A stretch of 64,000 bases of DNA from the NCBI GenBank assembly GCA_033398695.1, contig CM065802.1, forward strand, positions 78,726,096 to 78,790,095, given 5' to 3'. Below the pieces are notes generated by a model. It made no database searches, was not told the origin of the DNA, and worked only from the letters and a program-made list of their open reading frames with translations. This document shows, piece by piece, positions 34,796 to 44,695 of the stretch; the first letter of the stretch is position 1; each line of letters starts with the position of its first letter. Source of the DNA: Orobanche coerulescens (taxonomy: Eukaryota; Streptophyta; Magnoliopsida; Lamiales; Orobanchaceae). A program made the translations under genes and the position numbers.

Positions 34796-36000
34796 TGTTA
34801 CCCAAAATATTATCCGGAGATAATATTGCTGGAATGATCAAGTAACAAACAAATACAAGAACACTTCCGTGAGAAAATAATTAACACAAGATTTGCCGGG
34901 ATTGTTAATCCCGGGCTTGAATGCTCTCGCGAGATGTTATTAATAAGTATACTGTTGAGTACAAATATTAATGTTAGAATCTATTACAATGAGTGTAAAG
35001 ACTTCTAGTTATCTAAGTTGTAGAGCGTGTAGATTGCCGGAAGAACCAGATAGGGAGATCTGTGAGTTCTTGCTTTGGATGTTCGGTGAGTGTGTATGAA
35101 TTACTATGAATGTGTAAGTAATTGTCAGATGAGTTTTTATTCTCTCTCAGTATTCACGATGATTCTCTGATATCTCTCCCTCCTGTTGCCGTGTTATGAG
35201 CCTCCTATTTATAGGAGACAAGGTTGCTGGGACCTCTCCGATGATCGCGGGCGACCGCCGTTTTCTATATTATAATAAGATGGCCGATCGTCCCGTCACG
35301 TGGGGATGTTCCCTTAAAGTCTGGGGCTGCTGCTGGCAGCCAGCTGTGCGAGCTAATGGGAAGCCTGCACGCGTCCTGAGTCGTTGTCCGGGGAGGACCC
35401 ACTTTATACCTTTCGGCGGCCCTGTTGGTAGGTGAGGTAGGTGACAGGCTGGGGTCAAAGGTCTTATCTGTCGGCGCCTTTTGCGGATCTGCATGTGGGT
35501 CACCGTCCAAGATTCGGTCTTCGACGACTTTGATGGATGTTGGATTTATACGTGGCATGAAACGATCGTCTCTGGTTGGACATCATAGACGATCGCCAGA
35601 TACCAAAAGACGATCGCCGGATACCAAAAGACGATCGCCATGGGTGCCGACTGCTGGGTGTTTGCCCAGAGTATGTCTTCTATGGTTGGCTCTCAGACCA
35701 TTATGTCGATCGCCATCGAGGCGTATTAATCGCCGCACAACAATTGCCCCCCAGCTCGCTTTGATGTTGAAAACACGGGGTGAGGTGGCACTGTTGGCGA
35801 TCGCCAGTGTTTAGACGATCAGACGATCTAATTTCAAATTTGGACGATCTCTTTTTGCGCTGGGAGCAGCGGGAAATGAAGGCGAGCTCTCGAAACGTTG
35901 TAAGGACACGCGTCGCGCTACCATTGGGGGAGTCCGACGGTTTGTCAGACTTGTCACCTGGCGTGCCCTCAAAAAGACGCGTACGCGGGATTCGAGGGCT
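34796..36000 (-). mobile_element. 3' LTR of Tat-like element Tat2 (right border approximate)
   Basis: The plus strand opens TGTTACCCAAAATATTATCC at the break in the copia X LTR. In minus sense a TATAAATA box (plus 35206-35213) is preceded upstream by CGATCG-containing repeats and followed by about 410 bp to the end GGGTAACA. A GT/CCCCCTCC pyrimidine stretch at 36010-36021 may be the complement of the polypurine tract. No paired LTR is present, so the right border is an estimate. Rightward, instead of gag-pol, comes the plus-strand antisense gene, as in Tat1. Confidence 0.55.
35587..35640. repeat. 21-bp tandem repeat with CGATCG core in Tat2 U3
   Basis: AGACGATCGCCNGATACCAAA starts at 35587, 35608 and 35629 (the third copy is partial). 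Further GACGATC and GATCGCC words lie at 35561, 35797 and 35815. The array is about 375 bp upstream of the minus-strand TATA box. Confidence 0.75.
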
Positions 36001-36081
36001 GCATTTAATGTGTCCCCCTCCGACGGTTGCACTCCAGCCATCGGGATTTCGCCTATTTGCACAGAGACCCCTGCTCCCGCC

Positions 36082-36088
36082 TATAAAA
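36082..36088 (+). promoter_or_regulatory. TATA box for the Tat2 antisense gene
   Basis: CCCGCCTATAAAAGGGC lies on the plus strand, about 150 bp upstream of the chosen ATG at 36234. It is divergent from the LTR TATA box at 35206-35213, about 870 bp away. Confidence 0.6.
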
Positions 36089-36233
36089 GGGCTAGGGCTT
36101 CTTCATTTCTACTCTTCACGCTTCCATGCTTTCTAGCCGAGACTCTGCAAAATTTTTCCGACGATCCTTTTGCCGATCGTCCTTCCTTTTAGGTATGAAC
36201 ATAAATCTTCTCTCTCCCTTTACTTTTTATAAC

Positions 36234-38949
36234 ATGTCTGGAGGATCTAGAACCTTCGAGGCCGGAAGCACCTCCGCCGTCGCGGCTTCGCCGGACCTGG
36301 AGGAAATTCCCGTGGGACTCCATATGGAAACGGCCGTCGAGGCTATTCGTGCGGGGATTGCACCCGCAGAACTTGAAGAGCTCTTCAATGAGGCCGAAGT
36401 GGCGAGATCTGCGGCGACGGCGGAGCAAGTGGGTTCGCCGGTGGATGAAGATGAACTGGTGCGGTTGTCTTGGGAAAAGGATAGCGTTTTCGGCCCTGCT
36501 TACATGGAATTTGCTAAGCTTATGGAGGGGATTGCCGGGCCGTGTCCAGAATTTGATTTCGAGGCTTACTCCGCCGATCATCCCTACGAACATGTGAAGC
36601 GGACGGCGTTCCGGGCCGCTGACCCTTCACTGTGGACTCTCGGTCAGATCCGGAGTTCGGAGACCCGGAAAGACTTGAGTCGATGGAGGGCGAAATATCA
36701 CGTTCCCTCCGATGTTTCATTGCACGTGCCCTCGGAGAACGAACGTGTCGATCAACCTCCCGAGGGTCTGGTCGCCGTCAATGAAATGATTATGGAGGCC
36801 GGCCTGCGGTTCCCCTTGCCGTTCGTCGTATCCTATTTGTTGATTGCCAGGAATTTGGCGCCGCTCCAACTGACGTCGAACGCCTGGCTACATATCATCT
36901 GTACATTGACGTTGTTCGGCGGTCACAGGCTGTTTTGTTTGCCTTCTGCACTGGAGATGAATTATCTTTTTAAGCTGACCGTGCAGAAGGGATCGATCGG
37001 CGGCTACCATATCCAAGGTCGCCTGGGTAGGGTGGTCCTTGGGGTGCCGAACAAGGCTCGGGGCGACCTGGCAAAGTGGTGCTGGGTCGGCGGTGCATGG
37101 AGGTCGGCATCAGGTGATAATCCGGAGGAAGAGTTGGATATCCCCACCAATTTTCGGGAGAGGAATTCGAGTAAGGGTTTTAACTCTCTCTTTATTTGGA
37201 TACTCCTTGAACTAATCTAATTTGTTTCTCTTTTTGCAGGATTCCCTGTTCCAGCAATCGGCGATCTCCCCTTCGATTTCTTAATCGTCTGGGAGCGGAT
37301 TCGCGCCTTGCCGGATTCCTACATAGACGTTCACTCAGTCAGCCACGAACTTCACCGGGTGGGAGCTCGACTGTTTCGCTACCCTCACCACTTGAAGGCC
37401 CCTGGTATGACTTTTTATTTACTCTTTCCTGCGTATGGGTCGCAATGTATAAGTAGATGTCTAACTTGTTTGAGTTTGTTCTTTGGCAGAGATTCATTTT
37501 CCCCGCTTCGCCGAGCTACCACAAGAGATCGCCATGTCTAACCCTGGTCTCATCGGTCGTCTTCACCAAGGAAAGAAGACGGGTCACGTTGCTGCGACGA
37601 CGTCTCGCCCCGTTCCTGTGGTGAGGCCCGCTGTGGTGCCGGTCGCCGAGCCGGAAATTCAGGAGGAGGAACAACTCCAGCGCAACCGCAAGAGGCGGAG
37701 GCCGGAGGGGTCCCTGCCGACAGTTGAGGCGGACTTAACTATATTGGAGCCGCCGGTCGCCGCTCCCCCCATCTCTGCCATTCCGATGGTGGAGGGGTCT
37801 GGTCCTAGGCCCTCGACGTCTGGCTCCAGGTCCTCGTTCGGCTTCTTGAAAAAATCGGCGATCGCCGAAGCCGAAACTTCTAGGGGCAAGCCCTATTTTG
37901 GCCGCGACCCCGAGTTGGTCAACAGGTAAGACCGGATTGATCTTTCCGAGTTAGGCAATTTGAGCAAGGTATATACTAACTCCTTTGTCTCTTTTTGTTT
38001 GTGCTGCAGGGTCCGTCTTGCTGATCCGGATGTCTCGCCGATGGTGCTGGACTTCCTGGCGAGCAAGTCTCCGCAGAAGTCCCTTGATGTCCCTTCCTAT
38101 GTCTCCAAGGCCATCGCCTCTCTGCCTAAGGCTTGGACGACCGATCTCGATGCGATCGCTCGTCGGTAGTCTGGAGATGCCATGCAGGCGACCATTGCCT
38201 TGGCTCTCCAGACGGCGATGATGGCCATCCAAGCTGCCAAGGATTACGAGGGGCGACCCTCTAATGCTCTCCTCCATCAAGATCTCGAGGCAGATCGGAA
38301 CTAAAATGTTGATTTTGCTAATCGGATCCAGGCTATGGAGAAGGAGTACTTAGAGACGGCCAAACGAGCTAAGCAGGATATCGACCGGATGAAGCAGGAG
38401 CTGAGCCGCTCCAAGGAAGTGGCCGATCGGTTCCGCGACTAGGAGAAGGAAGCTCGCCGGATGCATGTGGCCTCGCAGGAGGAGGCGACCGAGCTAAAGG
38501 CAACGGTGGATCGGCTCAACAGCGAGCTGGAGAAGGCAAAAGGAGAGCTTGAGAAGGCTAAGGGAGAAATGGCCGCCAAGGTGGTCGAGCTAGCAGAAGC
38601 GGAGAAGACGACCACGGAGTTGAGAGGGCAGCTAAAGGCGATCGAAACCGATCCCTACCTCAATATGGCACTCGTCGGCGAGTTTGCCTATTATGTGGCC
38701 TACGCCGACGCTGTCCGAGCCACCAAAAAGATAGGGATCGAGATCTGTCCTATGATGGAGAGCTTCAAGGTCTATGCACTCGAGCACCCTTTGCATCCGG
38801 AGTTTTCCCTGCCGATCCTTGACCTCGTCGACTTGGGGATCGACTTGAGTTGGTATCCTTTTCCGGATATACTCATTTATCCTGAGGCCGATGGGGGAGC
38901 GCGTGCCGATCCGCCACATGGGGGCGAAGACCAGCCGGAGGGACCCTGA
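36234..38949 (+). pseudogene. Tat2 antisense spliced gene: Transposase_28-like domain plus coiled coil
   Basis: Four exons join in frame: 36234-37170, 37240-37404, 37490-37925 and 38010-38949. Each intron has GT-AG ends (GTAAGG, GTATGA, GTAAGA; TTGCAG, TGGCAG, CTGCAG). Exon 1 encodes an acidic N-terminus, then EAGLRFPLPFVVSYLLIARN and APLQLTSNAWLHIICTLTLF, the PF04195 pattern also seen in Tat1. Exon 3 has a basic stretch NRKRRRPE, a possible nuclear signal. Exon 4 is a long coiled coil (ELEKAKGELEKAKGEMAAK) with a conserved-looking tail. In-frame stops at 38167, about 38302 and 38440 disable it. It runs opposite to the retroelement, so its introns survive reverse transcription of the sense RNA. 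The molecular function is unknown. Confidence 0.75.
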
Positions 38950-39338
38950 GAGATTTCTTTGTCTTCCTTTGCTTGTAACTTTTTGCTTTTTCTTTGTATT
39001 GCCTTCGGGCTTTGTATTGTACGAACTCCTTGATAATGAACAAAATACTGCTTTTTTCGCACCTGTTTCTTTTTATGTACGATCGCCTTTGAATGTTTGC
39101 ATGCGAATTTTTACAAGTGTGTGTATGATTGCTTCCGATGTCTTGTTCGCCCGACCGATTGTTTGAATGTTGAATGTATTGACATGTTTGAAAATTCATA
39201 CTTGTAAATATTGTTGAACAATTCCGATCGTCCTGCGTGTGTTTGAACGAAGCCGATCGGGTACAGTTCCTTCTTTCCGATCGCATTTTAGGATTAGCTC
39301 CCCTCCTTTGCCCCCTTGTTTTTGTTTACTTATTGTAG
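38950..39338. other. Junction between Tat2 and the CACTA element
   Basis: No gene. The left part looks like the 3' UTR of the antisense gene (T-rich, with GATCG words). From about 39300 the sequence becomes T-rich and ends in TTATTGTAG, a plausible 3' splice site for the following TNP2 exon. The exact break cannot be placed by eye. Confidence 0.5.
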
Positions 39339-41166
39339 GATCTACCTTATTGGAGTAAGTTGTCGATTAGGAACTACCTATATGTGATGCACATAGAAAA
39401 AAATGTTTGTGAAAGTGTTGTCGGTACAGTGTTATGTTGGGAAGGGAAGACTAAAGATGGCCCTAAGGCACGCATTGATTTAAAAGAAATGAACATTAGA
39501 AAACATTTATGGTTGAAGGAAGGGAAGGGGAAACATAAAATGCCGAAAGTTGCTTACACCGTCACCTCTGAGCAAAAGGCTGAGATTTTTTCGTGGATGA
39601 AGGCTGCAAGGTATCCCATAGGATATGCTGGAAATATAGGGAGGTCTGTTAACTTCAAGGAGAACAAGTTAACTGGACTGAAGAGCCACGATTTTCATAT
39701 CCTCTTACAACGTTTGTTTCCTGTGTTTATTCGACCATACTTGTCCAAACAGGTGGTCGAGCTATGTGTATCGTTATCCAGGTTCTTTCAAAAGTTATGC
39801 ACTAGGGAAGTAAGGAAGTCAGATCTCCGTCTCATGCAAAAGGAGATCATTTATATCTTATGCAAATTTGAGAGGATATTCCCACCGAATTTTTTTTGAT
39901 CTCATGCCTCACCTCATGATCCATCTCCCTCGCCAACTTTTACTAACAGGCCCGGTCCACTACACGTGGATGTTTCCAATAGAAAGGCAACTTGGTGAGT
40001 ACAAGGACTCTGTGACTAATAAGTATGCACCAGAAGGATGTATAGCCGAAGCATATCTTGCATGGGAGTGTGTAACATATACCAAGTTCTATTTAGGCGC
40101 GGTGGATATCATACCCGAGCCTATGTCAACAATTCCAGTACAATTTAATCTCTCCATCATCACCAGCGAAGTTGAAGTTCAAGGAAGATTACCTGACAGT
40201 CATTTACTACCTTACGAGCTACGAATTGCACATTGGTGGATATTACTTAACTGTCCATAAGTTCAATATTGGAAAGACATTCACCTTTCATGTGATGCTG
40301 TGAATGGAGACATTAGATTCCACAATGAAACATTTGTTGATTATTTCGGACAATGGGTAAGTGTTTAATTACTGTTTACTTAATTTGCTTGTATAATTTA
40401 CTTAACTACGACATTCACCTTAATTAATATCCAGATGACGCACATACAAAGTGATGGCCACCCGATGTGGTCACGTGAGTTGATGCTTCTTTCGATGAAG
40501 TCTGTTACATCTAGAGTTTATTCAATGGCGAAGGTAAATGGTGTGACATTTGTATATATCGACAGAGATCAAAGAAGGAGGTATCAAAATTCTGGGGTTA
40601 TGATTGATGGTGGATATTACGGTGTTCTTCTCGAAGTAGTGGAACTAATTTATGGAGAAGGCTTGACAGTTTACTTGTTCAAGTGTAGGTGGTTTGATAC
40701 AAATCCTCAAATCGAAAGGGAGGATAATTATGGACTATTATGTGTTGATACTTCTACAAGTTGGTATGAAGGTGATCCTTTTGTTTTTGCAACATCTGCT
40801 AAACCAGTTTACTACCTCGATGACTTGGTAAAAAAAGGAGCATGGAAGATCGTAAATCATGTGGCTACGAGAAATATATATAGTGCGGCTACACTTGGAC
40901 AAGCAGTCGATAAGGATGATAATGAGGCATGCCAAGAGCCGGATACAACTAATATTCCACCATCCTCCACAATACTACTGAATAATGTTATAGAAGGTCG
41001 AGTGGTTCGGCTACATGGTGAAGAACGTGGGTTCATAAATGTAGGTACAAATGAATTACGTGCAGACTCTGATGAAGATGATGAGGACGAGTTCAAACAT
41101 ATGCTGCCAGTTATCTACTCCAACACAGAGATAGACTCAAGTAGTGATTCTGACTACGAACCTTAG
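39339..41166 (+). pseudogene. CACTA (En/Spm) TNP2-like transposase, C-terminal part
   Basis: Opening with DLPYWSKL...VMHIEKNVCESV, the frame continues through TNP2 family signatures: KTKDGPKARIDLKEMNIRKH, GLKSHDFHILLQRLFPV, KFERIFPPNFFDLMPH and GPVHYTWMFPIERQLGEYKD (DUF4218, to 40250). After an intron at 40357-40434 (GTAAGT...CCAG) comes a DUF4216 domain (YYGVLLEVVELIYGEG, FKCRWFD, 40590-40850) and an acidic tail (DSDEDDEDEF...SDSDYEP). TNP2 binds element ends and mobilises CACTA elements. A run of eight T (39889-39896) shifts the frame by one, and a TAA lies at 40258. The N-terminal catalytic half is missing to the left, replaced by Tat2 sequence. Confidence 0.85.
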
Positions 41167-41640
41167 AAGGACATATCATTTGTAAAAGTTCCTTAAATAT
41201 TCATTGTTGTGTGCTGCTCGAACGAATCGAAAAAGTGATATTATTACCTGATTTTTTTATTTTGTTATATATTTATTGTTCCATTTATAATAAAACAAGT
41301 ATAAATATATAATTATTAATATTATATAAAAAGCAAGTATAATTTTATAAAATATTATTATATAAAAACTGTATAAATTAATATACAGATATATAATCAT
41401 GTCTAAATATTTATAAGATATATTTATAATTAAATTCAAATATATATATATATATAAATATTATTATATAAAAATATGTCTAAATACATAAAATATTATT
41501 ATGTAAAAATTATATAAATATATAGTCATATTATATATATACATATATTTATAATTAAATTCAAATATGCAAAATATTATATTATATAAAAGACATATAT
41601 AAATATAAAAATTGGGTTAAAATATTTGAATGATAAATAT
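41167..41640. other. AT-rich spacer of the CACTA element
   Basis: Very AT-rich, with TATATA runs and repeated AAATATTATTATATAAAA words; no gene or structured motif seen. Confidence 0.6.
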
Positions 41641-41720
41641 GACCCAGTGGCAAAATGCCATATCACTTACATAAATGGCCCGGGTTTGAACCCCGACAGC
41701 CACTGGGTTATTTTTTTTTT
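41641..41720 (+). other. tRNA-like hairpin with pol III boxes, followed by a T run
   Basis: A perfect 10-bp stem ACCCAGTGGC (41642-41651) / GCCACTGGGT (41699-41708) closes a tRNA-sized segment. Near its 3' end lies GGGTTTGAACCCC, which matches the B box/T-arm pattern GGTTCGANNCC with one change. TGGCAAAATGC resembles an A box. A run of ten T follows (41711-41720), the usual pol III stop. No anticodon arm is convincing, so this is more likely a tRNA-derived relic (SINE-like) than a functional tRNA gene. Confidence 0.35.
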
Positions 41721-41731
41721 GGGATTAAGAA

Positions 41732-42362
41732 TAGCCGACGACCATTGCCGTCGGCTAAAGTATTGATATTTTTAATTTATAAATTTTTTTTTCCAAAATT
41801 TAGTTTAGTCGACGGCCGTCGTCGGCTAAAGTAAAAAATATAATTAAATTTAAATATATAGATATCTTAATTTTGTATTGAATATATCTATATTATTATA
41901 TAAATATATAGTAAATACCATTTTATAAAAACTGTATAAATACATTATTTATAATTAAATTCAAATAATATATTATTTGTAATTTTTTTCAGAAGTTAGT
42001 TTAGCCGACGCGGTCGTCGGCTAAAGTCAAAATATAATTAAATTTATATATAGATATCTTACTTTTGTATTAAATCTATCTATATTATTATATAAAAAAT
42101 ATATAAATATATAAATATCATTTTATAAAAACAGTATAAATAAATTATTTATAATTAAATTCAAAGAATATATTATTTATAATTTTTTTTTTGGTATTTA
42201 GTTTAGCCGACGACAGCCGTCGGCTAAAGTGACACTCCCCGTGTTTGTGTTCTACATTGCAAAAAATTTCTGGGCTGGCTGCTTTTCCTGTTTTGGCCGA
42301 CGACGGCGTCGGCTAAAGTACTCAGAGTTTAGCCGACGACGGTCTTTGTCGTCGGCTAAAGT
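41732..42362. repeat. CACTA subterminal inverted repeats TTTAGCCGACG/CGTCGGCTAAAGT
   Basis: Six inverted pairs lie at 41732-41761, 41804-41832, 42001-42027, 42202-42230, 42295-42319 and 42328-42362, each TTTAGCCGACG(AC)...GTCGGCTAAAGT with a 0-9 bp centre, separated by AT-rich DNA. In En/Spm-type elements the TNPA protein binds such subterminal repeats, and GCCGACGG words are common in plant CACTA ends. No terminal CACTACAAG was found nearby, so they are not visibly at an element end. Confidence 0.8.
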
Positions 42363-42367
42363 GACCT

Positions 42368-42375
42368 TATATAAA
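42368..42375 (+). promoter_or_regulatory. TATA box of the CACTA TNPA-like gene
   Basis: TATATAAA starts five bases after the last subterminal palindrome and is followed by a CT-rich leader (42376-42543) typical of a plant 5' UTR. This reproduces the En/Spm arrangement of TNPA sites directly upstream of the promoter. Confidence 0.55.
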
Positions 42376-42543
42376 AAAAACGCGACTCTCCTGTCCTTTT
42401 TTCGTTTCTTCCCCAGGAACTCCGCCGCCCCCATTTTTTTTCCTTTAATTCTTCCCCAGGAACCTCCGCCGCCCCTCCACAGCCCCGCCGTCTGCCACTC
42501 CTCCCGTTGTCTGTCTGCATCCTCTCTCTGCCTCGTCCCGTCC
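42376..42543 (+). other. 5' leader exon of the TNPA-like gene, left part
   Basis: CT- and CCG-rich with a duplicated TTCTTCCCCAGGAACYCCGC (about 42409 and 42448). It is interrupted at 42543 by element D and resumes at 51702-51798, where GTAAGT gives a splice donor. No long ORF is believable here. Confidence 0.5.
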
Positions 42544-43109
42544 TGCAACACCCCCAAGATATTCGGAGTATATTACAGCGCCGTGGACCCCTACATGGGA
42601 CCCACCAGGCTAAAACAAGGAAAACACCACTCGACTAACCATCTCGGTTAGCAAAGACACACATTTAAATAATACAACATATAAAGATACGCCCGGAGCA
42701 ACCGGCGTAATAAACATCAACCGACAATATAGCAATTTGAGTTAATACAAAACGAAGTTTGAAATGAAAAGCCTAAGTACTCGCGAGTACAATCTATAAG
42801 TTTATAAATGTGGGAAACAACCATCTCGAGATAGACAAGAGAAATAAGAAGACTCGAATGCACATGTCAACGACCCTGGCCAACATCCTCATACTGTCCC
42901 AGCGCCCGCTCGTCTGGAAGAACATAACCTGAAATCCATAACAAGAATTTCCCCAAGACGGGTCCCCAAAGGGGTTAGCAATTACGCTAGTACAAGTAAT
43001 TAAGGCAAACCAATCGCTTACACATTTCATAGTACATTCACCAAGTCATTTCAAACGCCAAAACCAGACATGTCTTTTCCGGAAACAAACAGTCACAATC
43101 ACACGTCAC

Positions 43110-43240
43110 CTAGGACCGGGACGAAGCCACGAATCCCACTCGAGGCCTCTAAGGACCCTTCCGAGCTGGCTAGCGAAACAAACTCATGAATCCAGGATGA
43201 AGCCATAGATTCCCTCGAGGCCCCGTCGGACCCTCCCGAG
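43110..43240 (-). repeat. Minisatellite in the D LTR, two units here
   Basis: Units contain GACGAAGCCACGAATCCCAC and GATGAAGCCATAGATTCCCT, followed by CGAGGCCYCNNNGGACCCTYCCGAG. The 5' LTR (about 50085-50310) has three such units, one of them an extra copy of about 107 bp. The minus-strand core is GGGTCCGACGGGGCC. Confidence 0.8.
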
Positions 43241-43851
43241 GTGAGTAAAGCACACACGATATACATTACCATTTCATGTTAAGCATAAAGGTTTCCAAAA
43301 GTACTTGCCTTGAGTAATTGATGACGACACAAACGGAAGGAAAACCACCGATGAATGCTAGGAACCGACGGAACCGAACCTAACAATTCGAAAAACATAA
43401 TCACAACCATCTCTAAACGAATACGGAAATTGAATACACCCGAAAACCTGCCTACGATTCATGTATATTCGTATAAAAATAGCAATGAGGGCGGACCACA
43501 ACCGAACCCTCTCGATTTCACAAAACCATGAAAATATACAATGAATACGTAGGAAAACTAATGATATCAACAAGATTAATCATACTCATCATGAATTAAC
43601 CAACAAAACGGGACGAATTAGACGAAAAACCCCAAACCCCCAAATTATCCAAAAGTAGGGTTCTAAGAGATTTACCTTGGATTGAGTATGAAGAACACAA
43701 GTAGGTGTTGTTAATCTACTTCAAAAACTCAAGGTAGGAGATGCCTGAAATAATCGGAGGAAGAGATCGCCCGAAAATCGCCTGGAGGAGCTTTACGTCG
43801 CGGAGAGGAGAAGGAATGAAAGAAAATAGAAATCTGGGTCAACTCCCTGGT

Positions 43852-44414
43852 TTATATAGCCAGGGAGCGTTAGCGCGCGCTAATCCTCAAAAGTTAGCGT
43901 GCGCTAACGGGACAAAACCCGATCCAGGGCGATTAGCGTCGATCCGAGCGATTTTACGGCGTTAGCGTGCGCTAATAACCTCTCGGTAGCGCGCGCTATC
44001 GGCCATAGCGTGCGCTTCCTGGACAACAGCCGAGTCCAGAAGTGAACTGCCAGTACTCACCTGATCCAATTAGCGCGCGCTATCGACCAAACATAGCGTG
44101 CGCTAAAAGTGTATCGGTAGCGCGCATTATCGACCATAGCGTGCGCGACCTGGGCACCTGATCGAGTCCAGTAGCAAACTGTCCATTACTAGACAGTCAT
44201 GCTAGCGCACGCTACCGGGCATCTTAGCGTGCGCTAGCCCCCGACATTAGTGTGCGCTAGACTACGTAGCGTACGCTAATCCGCCAGTCCAGAGGGCTGG
44301 AATCAGTACTTCCACTCCTAGGGTTAGCTCGCTAGCGCGCGCTACGAAGCAGATGTAGCGTGCGCTACTAAGGGACCTCTAGCGTGTGCTATCTAGAAAA
44401 ATTAACGCGCGCTA
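43852..44414 (-). promoter_or_regulatory. Element D U3 (3' LTR): TATA box and about 17 TAGCGYGCGCTA palindromes
   Basis: In sense the TATATAA box lies 11 bp downstream of TTAGCGCGCGCTAA (43870-43883). More sites lie near 43893, 43961, 43986, 44004, 44070, 44094, 44118, 44136, 44203, 44225, 44246, 44265, 44333, 44353, 44377 and 44401. Most are perfect or near-perfect inverted repeats rich in CpG. Variants such as TTAGTGTGCGCTAG look like CpG-to-TpG decay. Confidence 0.85.
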
Positions 44415-44660
44415 GATACGGAATATAAACGGCCCAAAACACCGGAATATGAACGATTCATCAAACAGAGCATCTCAAAATACATAATAACATAGAATGG
44501 ATCCACGACAACCCCAAAATGGCGGTTCCGCACAACAATTATGAGAATCAGGTCAATAGATGACAAAAGAAATATACTGAAAGATAAACGAGGGTCGCTA
44601 CAAATGAGAAATACACTGAAAAATGAAAAATAGCGGGAAAAGAAAAATGCGGATATTACA

Positions 44661-44685
44661 TTCTACCCCTCTAAAAATAAGTTTC
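44661..44685 (-). other. Polypurine region of element D
   Basis: In sense the bases before the 3' LTR read TTTTTAGAGGGGTAGAA, directly abutting TGTAATATCC. The element A counterpart is at 14278-14300. Confidence 0.6.
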
Positions 44686-44695
44686 TTCCCGAAAC

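Larger units (their letters stand above)
42544..44660 (-). repeat. 3' LTR of element D
   Basis: Plus strand TGCAACACCCCCAAGATATTC (first base pair CA-mutated from TGTAACA) to GGATATTACA, 2117 bp. In sense: U3 palindromes (44414 to 43870), TATATAA (43852-43858), leader-like part, minisatellite (43110-43240), R/U5 end. About 66 bp shorter than the 5' LTR, chiefly because it lacks one minisatellite unit. Confidence 0.85.

Noticed and set aside
35196..35814. Plus-strand ORFs in the Tat2 LTR (35196-35435, 35425-35814)
   Set aside because: They run across the U3 repeats and the minus-strand promoter, with no domain or matching exon structure.
42229..42651. 140-codon plus-strand ORF over the CACTA palindromes, leader and start of the D LTR
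   Set aside because: It crosses the insertion junction at 42544, so it cannot be an ancestral gene; composition reflects the CT-rich leader.
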